Below, piece by piece: positions 7,786-15,784 of a DNA stretch of 21,839 nucleotides; position 1 is the stretch's first letter, and each line of letters starts with the position of its first letter. The DNA is taken from positions 1 through 21,839 of the forward strand of contig CAZBPZ010000022.1 in the NCBI GenBank assembly GCA_964493955.1. Direction: 5' to 3'. The DNA comes from CAZBPZ01 sp964493955 (GTDB lineage Bacteria > Chloroflexota > Dehalococcoidia > Dehalococcoidales > Fen-1064). Position numbers and translations under genes: made by a program. The notes beneath the pieces were generated by a model, which did not search any database, had not been told where the DNA came from, and was given only the letters and a program-made list of their open reading frames with translations.

Positions 7786-8334
7786 TCAAGCCGACGGCCA
7801 CGGCGTGAAACCCGGCTCCAGGTCAACCTGGAAGGCCACCAGGATACGGCCGAGCATGACGAAGTAGGCAATCACCAGGGTGAGCTCGACGATGTCATGG
7901 TCGCTGAAGACGGCCTGCATGGCAGCAAAGGTATCATCGCTCACCTGCCCATCGCGGGCTACTGCGTCGGTGTAAGCCAGCACCAGCCGCTCCGTATCAT
8001 CAAATTCGGGCGAGTCTTCCCAGTGACGTATCGCCTCTATCTGGGGCCGGGTGAGGCCGGCGGCCTGGCCCAGCGGGATATGGTGCTGGAAGGCATACTC
8101 GGCCCCACCCAGGTGAGCAACGCGCAGGGTGGCCAGCTCACGCAGTCTCATGGGAACGTTCTCACCTCGCAGCACCGCGCCGGCAAACCGCAGATACTGG
8201 CCTCCCATCCCGGGGCAGAGCGCCACCAGCCGCGCGATATTGAGCACCGGGGCAGAGCGCTCCCGGCCGGGCTGAAAGATTTCCGGCAACGCCCGGCTGA
8301 TTTCTGCCTCGTCCGGCAAGCTGATACGCGTCAT
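7786..8334 (-). CDS. Carboxymuconolactone decarboxylase (AhpD-like) family protein
   Basis: The predicted product is a 182-aa all-alpha soluble protein. The ATG at 8334 has a GGAGGA site (8346-8341) six bases upstream. The core region RELATLRVAHLGGAEYAFQHH (about 65-85) matches the family pattern in which a Glu (E79) and His (H84/H85) follow an [Arg/Leu]-rich helix. The second helical repeat around FSDHDIVELTLVIAYFVMLGR fits the C-terminal half. The redox CxxC pair of AhpD-type members is absent, so a peroxidase-linked thiol role is unlikely; this resembles the decarboxylase-type or uncharacterised subgroup. It follows the SDR gene by 44 bp on the same strand and is probably co-transcribed. 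Its substrate cannot be told from the sequence; it may act on an oxidised product made by the SDR. Confidence 0.85.
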   Translation of the reverse strand: MTRISLPDEAEISRALPEIFQPGRERSAPVLNIARLVALCPGMGGQYLRFAGAVLRGENVPMRLRELATLRVAHLGGAEYAFQHHIPLGQAAGLTRPQIEAIRHWEDSPEFDDTERLVLAYTDAVARDGQVSDDTFAAMQAVFSDHDIVELTLVIAYFVMLGRILVAFQVDLEPGFTPWPSA

Positions 8335-8378
8335 GACGATTCCTCCACTACCGCAGTGGCGGTACTTCCGGCCGAGGC

Positions 8379-9242
8379 CTAGCGAATCACGAACCCACCA
8401 TCGACATGCAATACCTGGCCGGTAATATTGCGGGCATCCTCCGAGGCGAGGAAGACCACCGCCCGGCCCATGTCCTCAGCGGTCTGCTCACGTCCCAGCG
8501 GCGCATTGGGCAGCACTATGTAGCGCAGCCAGAACTCCCGCGGGCTCAACCCCTCAACCTCGATGCCGGCGAACCGCTCCGGCAGTTCCTCGCCGGACTG
8601 CCTGACCTCCCTGATGTGGTTCAGCATGGCAGTGGCCCCGCGCTCCCAGAGAGGAGTATAGACCCAGCCGGGGCAGACACAGTTGACGTTGATATTGCTG
8701 GGGGCAAGCTCGCGCGAAAGGGACCAGGTGAGCGAGATAACACCCGCCTTGAACACGGAGTAAGGCATGTTGCCAAAATCAGCCAGCCGGCCGGAGATTG
8801 ACGAGATGTTGACTATCTTGCCGCTGCGCTGTGCCACCATGTGGGGGACGACGCTGCGGCACATGGCAATCGTTGCCTTGAGATTGATCTCGTAGGAGCC
8901 AAACCATTCTTCGTCGGAGCGGTTGGTGATACGGCCTGGCTCGGTACGTGCCGGGGCACCCTTCTGGCCACCGACGTTGTTAACCAGGATATCAATCCGG
9001 CCAAAGTGGCCGGCCACCGTTGCCACGGCCGCCTCCACCTGCTCCGTGACGGTGCAGTCGGCCACCACCGGCAGTGCCTGGCGGCCCATGGCCGCAACGT
9101 CCCCGGCCACCCGCCTGGCATGGACGCCCTCGATATCCACCACCGCCACATCCGCCCCCTCCTCAGCCAGGCAACGGACGATACCTTCTCCAATCCCCTG
9201 CCCACCCCCGCTCACCAGTGCCACCTTACCTTCAAGTTTCAA
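8379..9242 (-). CDS. SDR family NAD(P)-dependent oxidoreductase
   Basis: This is a classical short-chain dehydrogenase/reductase of 287 aa. Visible elements are the dinucleotide-binding GGGQGIG (12-18), an acidic D36 after beta-2 that favours NAD(H) over NADP(H), NNVG (88-91), catalytic N120, Ser147/148, Y161 and K165 (YSVFK), and a C-terminal HVDGGF. The start is a TTG at 9242-9240 with AAGGAGGA (9255-9248) at 5-base spacing, which fixes the choice. An insertion of ~25 residues around 205-245 (GEELPERFAGIEVEG...) may shape the substrate pocket. The gene is 26 bp after the DhlA-like hydrolase gene, in line with oxidation of an alcohol released by hydrolysis. The substrate is not identifiable. 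Fatty-acyl, steroid and short alcohol substrates all occur in the family. Confidence 0.94.
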   Translation of the reverse strand: MKLEGKVALVSGGGQGIGEGIVRCLAEEGADVAVVDIEGVHARRVAGDVAAMGRQALPVVADCTVTEQVEAAVATVAGHFGRIDILVNNVGGQKGAPARTEPGRITNRSDEEWFGSYEINLKATIAMCRSVVPHMVAQRSGKIVNISSISGRLADFGNMPYSVFKAGVISLTWSLSRELAPSNINVNCVCPGWVYTPLWERGATAMLNHIREVRQSGEELPERFAGIEVEGLSPREFWLRYIVLPNAPLGREQTAEDMGRAVVFLASEDARNITGQVLHVDGGFVIR

Positions 9243-9268
9243 CTCGTTCCTCCTTCCCGGGCCATGGT

Positions 9269-10567
9269 CTACCCGATTGGTGTTTCCTGCAGCCAGCGGC
9301 GAATATACCCGGCGACCTTCTCACCGGCATCCTCCTGGATGAAGTGGCCAGCCTCGGGTACGGGGAGCGGCGGGGCACAGTGGCGGAAGATTCCCCGCAG
9401 TGCCTGCTCCCCGGCGGCCGTAACGGCGTCCCTGCCAGCCCACGGCAACAACACGGGGATGTCCAGTCGCCGCAGGACCTCTATCGCCCGGCGGTTGTCA
9501 TAGGCGCCGGGATGGTCAGGACGGACAGGCACCAGCCGCGGCCACAGCAGGGCAGCCGTCTGGTACTCCGCCGAGGGGAAGGGCGCACCGTAGGCGGCCG
9601 CCTCGGCATCACTCAGCTGGCGCCCTGTGACCGCCGCCTTCATCAGGGCCGGTACATCGAGCCAGGTGACCTGCTGCGAGAAGCGCCGCCACTGCATGAA
9701 GGCTCCACCCACCCGGGCACCACCCCGGGGAGCGGTGCCATCGGGGATTCCGGTATTCATTGCCACGATACGGGCAAAGCGTTGCGGCACCTGCGCCACC
9801 ACCCGCAGGCCTACCAGGCCACCCCAGTCCTGCCCCACCAGGGTAATACGTTGCAGGTCAAGCGCCTCCACGAATTTCCGCATCCAGCGCACAAAGGCCC
9901 TGTAGCTGTAGGCATTATCGGCCACCGGCTTGTCGGACCGCCCGAAGCCAACCTGGTCGGGCACGATAACCCGGCCCACCTCGGCCAGGGGCGCAATCAT
10001 GTGGCGGTAGAGGTAGCCCCAGGTCGGCTCGCCGTGCAGCATCAGAATCGGGTCGCCTTTCCCTGCCTCCACATACGCCATCCGCAGCCCCTCAACCTCC
10101 ACGTAATTCGGCTCCCAGGGGAAACCGGGCAAGTCAGCGAAGCACTCTTCTGGCGTGCGCAGCACCGAACCGTCCGGCCAGGTGGTCTGGACGCGCCCGG
10201 TCTGCCGCCGGGCAAACTGTGCCACCAGCTGCACATCGGCCGGGTCCATACCCTCGGTGACCTCGGCCACCCAGCGGCTGAAGTCCAGCAGGTCAGCCTC
10301 GATCTCGTGCTCCGGGGGGCGCGGTTCGTAGCGCTCCCAGAAGCCGTAGACGGTGGCGGTGGAGGGCCGGCCCCTGCCCAGGTCGCCCAGTTCCAGGGCG
10401 TAGAGGTGCTCGTGTCCCGAGCGCCAGTAGACGCGGCCGGCGCGCCGGCCGGTGGCCTGCTCCAGGGCCGTGGCCACCTCGGGCCGCACGTCCAGCTCTG
10501 GCTCCACCAGCAAAGGGTCGGCCCGCAGGTACAGAAGCTCTTCCTCGGCCGGGGTGATAAACTGCAT
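9269..10567 (-). CDS. DhlA-like haloalkane dehalogenase (HLD-I type) with N-terminal extension
   Basis: The product is 432 aa; residues ~136-430 follow haloalkane dehalogenase DhlA from end to end. They open with RTPEECFADLPGFPWEPNY, and the oxyanion/halide motif is HGEPTWG (178-184). The nucleophile elbow is GQDWGG with Asp247 and halide-side Trp248. The cap has W293 where DhlA has its second halide-binding Trp, followed by SDAEAAAYGAPFP. The catalytic acid is probably D380 (AGRDAV) and the base H408 (EAGHFIQED). DhlA-type enzymes cleave C-halogen bonds hydrolytically, giving an alcohol and halide. Residues 1-~135 are an extra N-terminal domain I do not recognise. The ATG (10567-10565) overlaps the upstream TGA by one base, so it is translationally coupled to the other hydrolase. 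Function rests on motifs. Related hydrolases can act on epoxides or esters. Confidence 0.85.
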   Translation of the reverse strand: MQFITPAEEELLYLRADPLLVEPELDVRPEVATALEQATGRRAGRVYWRSGHEHLYALELGDLGRGRPSTATVYGFWERYEPRPPEHEIEADLLDFSRWVAEVTEGMDPADVQLVAQFARRQTGRVQTTWPDGSVLRTPEECFADLPGFPWEPNYVEVEGLRMAYVEAGKGDPILMLHGEPTWGYLYRHMIAPLAEVGRVIVPDQVGFGRSDKPVADNAYSYRAFVRWMRKFVEALDLQRITLVGQDWGGLVGLRVVAQVPQRFARIVAMNTGIPDGTAPRGGARVGGAFMQWRRFSQQVTWLDVPALMKAAVTGRQLSDAEAAAYGAPFPSAEYQTAALLWPRLVPVRPDHPGAYDNRRAIEVLRRLDIPVLLPWAGRDAVTAAGEQALRGIFRHCAPPLPVPEAGHFIQEDAGEKVAGYIRRWLQETPIG

Positions 10568-11496
10568 CAGAATGACCTCCCGACGGTGCGGTCCAGAAAA
10601 CCAACGATGGCACGGGCCAGATCAGGGCCACGGTCGTCCTGCAGGAAGTGGGCAGCGTTCTCGAAGGTGACAGGGCCTTCGGCGTGCGGCAGCAGCTCCT
10701 TGAGGCGCCAGGCATACTCCATCGGGAAGACATTGTCTTCCGGCGCCCAGAGCAGGATGACAGGCACCCCGGCCAGCTCCGGCAGCCGCCGCTCGATGTA
10801 CAGCATGTCCTGCCAGCCGCGGTCGCCCTCACGCAGGGGGATGGTGCGCGGCCAGGTGAGCACCACGTGGTCGGAGTCTGGTTCGTCGTAGATGTGGTGG
10901 TAGGCGCGGGCCTCGGTCCGGCTCATACCCCGCCGGCTGGTGATGGACGGCCCGGCCTGCGAAAGCACCTTGTGCCGTTTCATGAAGAACTGCCCGATAA
11001 GCGGGGCGTGCCAGGTGGTCCAGGGCCGAGGTGAGGCATGGAAGCGGCCCACGTAGCCGGTGAAGAGCCAGGTGTTCATCAGCACCAGCGCCCCCAGCCG
11101 CTCGATGCGCTGCAGGGCAGCCCCCACTCCCTGCGGGCCACCCCAGTCCTGCCCGACGATGACAAAACCGCGCAGCCGCAACTGGTCCATCAGCGAAACG
11201 AGGTCGGCAATATGGTGGGCCGATGTCAGGGCAGCATCGACCCTCGGTTTATCCGAGTAGCCCGCCCCGATCCAGTCAGGGATGATGACACGGTAGCCGG
11301 CCTCCGTCAGCGGCCCCACGAAGTCGCGGTAGAGAAAGCCCCAGGTAGGGTTGCCGTGCAGCAGGAGAACGGGCCGGGCGGCAGCGTCGCCCTCGTCCAC
11401 GTAGGCCATGGTGCGCCCGTTGACAGTAATGGCCTTCTGCTGCCAGGGAAACAGCGGCTCTAACCAGCCGGGCTTGGGGGCAAGTTCGCGGGTCAC
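10567..11496 (-). CDS. Alpha/beta hydrolase, haloalkane dehalogenase family
   Basis: The product is a 309-aa soluble hydrolase. The GTG at 11496 is chosen because AGGAGGTGT (11509-11501) lies 7 bases upstream; an upstream in-frame start at 11544 would place that site inside the gene. Motifs are HGNPTWGFLYR (N49 as halide-stabilising residue), GQDWGG with nucleophile Asp117 and Trp118, the acid D254 in PEDNVFP after the penultimate strand, and base His283 in AAHFLQDD. The Asp-His-Asp triad with the Asn-Trp pair is the set described for HLD-III-type dehalogenases, although epoxide hydrolases share parts of it. It is the first gene of the minus-strand operon, after a visible promoter. The downstream DhlA-like gene starts on its stop codon (TGATG). 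Dehalogenase activity is inferred, not certain. Confidence 0.86.
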   Translation of the reverse strand: MTRELAPKPGWLEPLFPWQQKAITVNGRTMAYVDEGDAAARPVLLLHGNPTWGFLYRDFVGPLTEAGYRVIIPDWIGAGYSDKPRVDAALTSAHHIADLVSLMDQLRLRGFVIVGQDWGGPQGVGAALQRIERLGALVLMNTWLFTGYVGRFHASPRPWTTWHAPLIGQFFMKRHKVLSQAGPSITSRRGMSRTEARAYHHIYDEPDSDHVVLTWPRTIPLREGDRGWQDMLYIERRLPELAGVPVILLWAPEDNVFPMEYAWRLKELLPHAEGPVTFENAAHFLQDDRGPDLARAIVGFLDRTVGRSF

Positions 11497-11534
11497 AATG
11501 ACACCTCCTCGGACAGGTGGCAGTTGGTAGGGCC

Positions 11535-11543
11535 AGTATAGCA
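11535..11543 (-). promoter_or_regulatory. Extended -10 promoter of the dehalogenase operon
   Basis: On the minus strand TGC precedes TATACT (11540-11535), an extended -10 element with no good -35. Transcription would start near 11528, leaving a leader of ~30 nt that contains the AGGAGGTGT site of the first hydrolase gene. Confidence 0.55.
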
Positions 11544-11659
11544 ATCTTACCCGGGACGCGCCAGCCCGAAACGCGCCGGGCAGGGCAGCCGGAACATTGC
11601 CAGCCGGCGGCCATTACACTACAATGACCTTCACCATTGCCCCCGGCTTCGGCAGCACC

Positions 11660-12383
11660 GGGTAATCGGCGATTCCCTCTCCACCGGCCGCCCGGTGATA
11701 GACGAGGTTATCGGCCGCCTGCCCGTCACCCTCGAGCTGGGGGCGCTGGCCTTCCTGATATCCCAGACCATTGCCATACCCATCGGCATCTACTCCGCCA
11801 TCCGTCAGGACAGCCTCGAGGGCTTCCTGGGGCGCGGCTTCGCCATCATCAACCTGGCCCCACGCCGGCCTTCTGGCCGGGCACCATGATAATGGTCTTC
11901 CCGGCCCTCTGGTAGGGCTGGTCACCACCGATGTCCTGGATACACTTTACCGAGGACCCGCTGGGGGACCTGCAGCAGTCCATCATCCCGGCGCTCCTCA
12001 TGGGCATGGCCATGTCGGCCACCACAATGCGCATGCTGCGCACCACCATGCTCGAGGTGCTGCGCCAGGACTACATCCGCACCGCCTGGTCCAAGGGTCT
12101 GCGGGAAAGGGTGGTGGTGATACGCCACGCCATGAGAAATACCCTCATCCCGGTGGTTACCATCATTTCCGGCCAGATACCCGTCATGATTGGCGGGACC
12201 GTCATCATGGAGCAGATATTCTCCCTGGCCGGCATGGGCCGCCTCTTCCTGGACGCCATCAACCGCCGGGACTACCCCTTTGTCAGCGGCATCAACATCC
12301 TGCTGGCCACTATCGGCATGGTGCTGATTCTGCTGACCGACCCTAGCTACGCCTTCCTTGACCCGCGTGTCCGCTACCGCTAG
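11660..12383 (+). pseudogene. Decayed dipeptide/oligopeptide ABC permease (DppB-type) remnant
   Basis: Three stretches in two frames together spell most of a DppB-like permease. Homology begins near 11660 with GDSLSTGRPVIDEVIGRLPV and continues to about 11858 (AIINLA). It then shifts frame, a net change between about 11858 and 11870, and resumes as PAFWPGTMIMVFPALW. It meets an in-frame TAG at 11913-11915 where a Trp or similar residue is expected. From there it reads on as GWSPPMSWIHFTEDPLG, through EVLRQDYIRTAWSKGL (the EAA-type coupling loop) to DPRVRYR and the stop at 12381-12383. Roughly the first 90-100 residues of a normal ~310-residue permease are absent. No partner permease, ATPase or binding-protein gene remains nearby. 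A restart at 11931 could still make a 150-aa C-terminal piece, but this is unlikely to be functional. Confidence 0.85.
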
Positions 12384-12392
12384 CCTGCCCCC

Positions 12393-12418
12393 GGCCCCGG
12401 TTGACAATGCCCGGGGCC
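12393..12418. repeat. 8-bp perfect inverted repeat enclosing a -35 element
   Basis: GGCCCCGG (12393-12400) pairs with CCGGGGCC (12411-12418) across a 10-nt loop that starts with TTGACA. No U-run follows, so it is a poor terminator. As DNA it could be an operator around the kinase promoter, or the fading terminator of the dead permease gene. Confidence 0.6.
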
Positions 12419-12429
12419 AATGTTACGCT
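12401..12429 (+). promoter_or_regulatory. Promoter of the PAS/GAF kinase signalling block
   Basis: TTGACA (12401-12406), then 17 bp, then TACGCT (12424-12429, 3 of 6 matches). The perfect -35 lies in the loop of the flanking inverted repeat. Predicted transcription starts near 12436, about 80 nt before the kinase ATG. Confidence 0.55.
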
Positions 12430-12514
12430 ATCCGAAAGCGCTGCCTACGTTATGTAAGCCGGACGCCCGGATACAATCACCCCCGGGTGGACTTCCGGCA
12501 GGCGGGGTAACCAG

Positions 12515-15500
12515 ATGGTGCAGGATAGCAGCCACGGCCCGGGCGACATTGACGCCCTGCGCCGCCAGCTTGAAGAGTTGCAGGCCGCCAACCGCGCCCT
12601 GCAGGAGACCGAAGAGCAGTGCCGGGCGGCCCTCGGCAGCATCTCGGATGCCATCCTCATGACGGACAGCTCCGGGCATTTCACCTTCGTCTCACCCAAC
12701 GTGGCCGACGTTTTCAGCCAGTCGCCGGCGGAGGTGCGCCGCCTCGGTACCATCTCGCGGCTGCTCGGTGACGTGCCGGCCGACCCGGCCGAGCTGGCCG
12801 CCAGCGGCGGCGTCCGCGAGATTGAATGCACACTGAAAGACCGGGCCGGGCAGCGGCGTATCGTCCAGGTAAATATAAGAAGCATCACCGCCGGCAAGAG
12901 CCGCCTGCTCTTCACCTGCCGTGACATCACCCACACCCGCCGTATCCAGGAGCAACTGCGCCAGCTCCGGGAAGACCTGGAAGAAATGGTGGAGGAGCGC
13001 TCGCTCGAGCTGCGCACCAGCAACGAGCAGCTTGAGATGCGCAACCGGCTGCTGGAGGCGCTGGGCAACGCCCAGGCGGAGTTCATCTCCGAGGAGAACC
13101 CCCGCCTCCTCTTCGACCGGCTCCTGGAAGACCTGCTCTCGCTGACAGACAGCCAGTTCGGCTTCATCGGGCAGGTGCTGCGTGACGCAAGCGGCCAGCC
13201 CCACCTGAAGACGCATGCCATCACCGAAATCCCGCTCGGCGGGAGCAGCGGCGGGCAGGCGACCGGGCCCGCCGCCCTCAACTTCGCTGACCTGCAGCCG
13301 CTAGTAACGGCGGTGATGACATCGGGCCAGCCACTGATAGTGCATGACCCGGAGACAGACCCCCGGCTCAAGGCACCGGGAAAGCCCGGGCCACCGCTGA
13401 AGTCCTTCCTGGGGCTGCCCCTCTTCAGCAACGGTGAGCTCGTGGGTATGGTCGGGATTGCCAACCGGCCGCGCAGCTACGATAGCCAGCTCATCGAGTT
13501 CCTGCAGCCTTTCCTGGCAACCTGCGGCAACATGCTCCAGGCCTACCGCCAGGTACAGAGGCGCCGCCAGGCCGAAGAGGAACTGGCCCGCTCGGAGCGC
13601 AACTTCCGTAACTCCATCGCCGGCTCACCGCTGGGCACGGCCATCACCACCAGCACGGACAAGCTCCTCTACGTCAACCAGGCCCTGCTTGACCTCTACG
13701 GCTATGACACCGCCGAGGAGCTCATGGCGTTGCCGGCGGAGCGGCGCTACACACCCGAAAGCTACGCCAGCCTGCAGGAAAGGCAAAGGCGGGTCCGACA
13801 GGGCGCGCCGGCCGCCAGCAGCTACGAAGTCAGCATCGTCCGGCGCGACGGCGAGGTGCGCCACGTGCTCATGTCACGCGAGAGTGTCCTCTGGGACGGG
13901 CAACCCCGCTTCCTGGCACTTTACCAGGACATCACCGAGCGCCAACGGGCCGAGACCGCCCTGCGCCAGAGCCGGCAGCGCTTCCATGACCTGGCCAACC
14001 TGCTCCCCCAGAGCATCTGGGAAACAGACGCCGCCGGCAACTTCACCTTCATCAACCGCCAGGGCCGCCGGGCCTTCGGTCTCTCTGACGAAGACGAGCC
14101 GGGTAACGTGTTTGATACCTTCGCTGACGAGGACCGGGAACGGGCCAGGGCCGACCTGCAGGCCATCCTCCGCGGCGAGACGAGCGAAGGGGTCGGCTAC
14201 ACGGCCCGGCGGAAGGACGGCTCCACCTTCCCGGTGCTGGTCTACGCCGCCCCCATCACTACCGACGGCCAGGTCACCGGCCTGCGCGGTGTCACGGTTG
14301 ACATCACCGACCTGCGCCGCACCGAGATGCTACGCCGCCAGTCCGAGGACCGCTACCGCCTCCTCTTCGAGAAAGCCAGCGACGCCATCTTCATCCTGGA
14401 CCGCCATACCGGCCGCTTTGTTGACTGTAACACAGCCGCCGAGCACCTGACCGGCCTTGCCGCCGGGGAGCTGCGGCAGATGGCGGCCGATGCCACGGAC
14501 AGCCCGGACGGGTTGAAGCAGCTCTCCGAGCTGCTGGCGGCGGGTGAAGGCTCCCCGCCCAGCGAGATTACCTTCCACCGGCCCGACGGGACAACCCGCA
14601 CCGCCCTGGTGGCCACCGCCCGGCTTGATGGTGAGCTGGTCTTCGGGATTGCCCGCGATATTACTGAGCGCATCGAGGCAGAGCGCACCATCCGCGCCAG
14701 CCGCGCCAGCCTGGCCAATGCCCAGCGCATCGCCCACCTCGGGAACTGGGACTGGGACATCCCCAGCGACACCCTCACCCTGTCCGACGAAGCCTGCCGC
14801 ATCCTCCAGCTCGAACCCGGCGAGGTGACCGAGCCGGCCAGCCTGCTGTCCCAGCGGGTGCACCCGGAGGACCGCGAGACGGTGCAGAAGGCGGTGGTGC
14901 AGGCCCTCTTCGAGGGCCGCCCCTACAACTACGAGTACCGCATCCTCAAGCCGGACGGCTCGGAAAGCGTGGTGCATGTCCGCGGCGAGGTAGAGTTCGA
15001 CGATGACGGCAAGCCGGTGCGAGCCTCCGGCACCATTCAGGACATCACCGAGCGCCGCATCCTGGAGAAGCAGGTAACCCAGTACCAGGAGCTCAACGAG
15101 CTCAAGACCAACCTCCTTTCCACCGTCTCCCACGAGCTGCGTACCCCGCTGGCCATCATCAAGGGCTACTCCTCCCTGCTGCTCGACTACGACGAGCGGC
15201 TGGAGGCCGAGGAGAAGCACGAGTACCTGCAGTCGATTGACAAGGCCACCACCCGGCTGGTGGAGCTGGTGGACCACATCCTTGATATGTCCCGGCTGGA
15301 CTCGGGCATGCTGCGCCTGGAAAAGACCTCGGCCAGCCTGGCGCGCCTCATCCGTGAGGCCGTGGCCGAGGCAAGGCTCCGCGCGCCGGAGCACCGGCTT
15401 GTCTCCAGGGTGGCCCCCGGGCTGCCACGTGTCCGCCTCGATGTAAAGCGTATCCGCCAGGTACTGGACAACCTCCTGGACAACGCCATCAAGTACTCCG

Positions 15501-15769
15501 ACCCCGGCTCCGAGATAACCGCCAGCGCCGAGGCGAGGGAGGGTGAAGTACTGGTCAGCGTGGCCGACCAGGGTATCGGCATCCCCGCCGCCGAGGTGGA
15601 GCGGGTCTTTGACCGGATGTACCGGGCGGAGAAACGCAAGAGCGACTCCAGCGGGGTGGGGCTGGGGCTGGCCATCTGCCGCGGGCTGGTCGAGGCCCAC
15701 GGCGGCCGGATCTGGATTGAGAGCCAGGAAGGCAGGGGCACAACTGTCTTCTTCACACTGCCCACCTAG
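12515..15769 (+). CDS. Multi-PAS/GAF sensor histidine kinase
   Basis: This is a 1084-aa soluble hybrid-free kinase. Order by motif: a short coiled coil (1-35), PAS (36-140), a coiled coil (141-180), GAF (~180-345), PAS (~355-475), PAS (~485-600), PAS (~610-720), a PAS_3-like domain (~730-845; GNWDWDI...DITERR), the HisKA H-box SHELRTP with His873, then HATPase (N-box around 986-990; DQGIGIP 1018-1024; SSGVGLGLAI ~1045-1054). No membrane helix or signal peptide is visible, so it should sense a cytosolic cue. The PAS domains often bind haem, flavin or small ligands, but none can be named here. ATG 12515 follows GGCGGGG (12501-12507). A receiver-only protein and an OmpR-type regulator follow at 15 and 2 bp, so phosphotransfer to one or both is likely. 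Confidence 0.94.
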   Translation: MVQDSSHGPGDIDALRRQLEELQAANRALQETEEQCRAALGSISDAILMTDSSGHFTFVSPNVADVFSQSPAEVRRLGTISRLLGDVPADPAELAASGGVREIECTLKDRAGQRRIVQVNIRSITAGKSRLLFTCRDITHTRRIQEQLRQLREDLEEMVEERSLELRTSNEQLEMRNRLLEALGNAQAEFISEENPRLLFDRLLEDLLSLTDSQFGFIGQVLRDASGQPHLKTHAITEIPLGGSSGGQATGPAALNFADLQPLVTAVMTSGQPLIVHDPETDPRLKAPGKPGPPLKSFLGLPLFSNGELVGMVGIANRPRSYDSQLIEFLQPFLATCGNMLQAYRQVQRRRQAEEELARSERNFRNSIAGSPLGTAITTSTDKLLYVNQALLDLYGYDTAEELMALPAERRYTPESYASLQERQRRVRQGAPAASSYEVSIVRRDGEVRHVLMSRESVLWDGQPRFLALYQDITERQRAETALRQSRQRFHDLANLLPQSIWETDAAGNFTFINRQGRRAFGLSDEDEPGNVFDTFADEDRERARADLQAILRGETSEGVGYTARRKDGSTFPVLVYAAPITTDGQVTGLRGVTVDITDLRRTEMLRRQSEDRYRLLFEKASDAIFILDRHTGRFVDCNTAAEHLTGLAAGELRQMAADATDSPDGLKQLSELLAAGEGSPPSEITFHRPDGTTRTALVATARLDGELVFGIARDITERIEAERTIRASRASLANAQRIAHLGNWDWDIPSDTLTLSDEACRILQLEPGEVTEPASLLSQRVHPEDRETVQKAVVQALFEGRPYNYEYRILKPDGSESVVHVRGEVEFDDDGKPVRASGTIQDITERRILEKQVTQYQELNELKTNLLSTVSHELRTPLAIIKGYSSLLLDYDERLEAEEKHEYLQSIDKATTRLVELVDHILDMSRLDSGMLRLEKTSASLARLIREAVAEARLRAPEHRLVSRVAPGLPRVRLDVKRIRQVLDNLLDNAIKYSDPGSEITASAEAREGEVLVSVADQGIGIPAAEVERVFDRMYRAEKRKSDSSGVGLGLAICRGLVEAHGGRIWIESQEGRGTTVFFTLPT

Positions 15770-15784
15770 CCCGGGAGGAGGAAC

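Noticed and set aside
7403..7867. Possible plus-strand gene between the CMD-like and kinase genes
   Set aside because: It overlaps the 5' end of the kinase and the 3' end of the CMD-like gene, has no ribosome site, and its protein is low-complexity.
9074..10891. 605-codon open frame on the plus strand
   Set aside because: It opposes the SDR and the two hydrolases, which have clear motifs and starts. The composition is Pro/His/Gly-rich without any domain pattern.
11614..11928. Minus-strand frame over the permease remnant
   Set aside because: It runs against the clearly DppB-like plus-strand sequence and shows no family pattern.
14330..15700. 456-codon open frame opposite the large kinase
   Set aside because: It covers the kinase PAS and catalytic domains in the reverse direction and has no domain motifs. 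Shadow frame.
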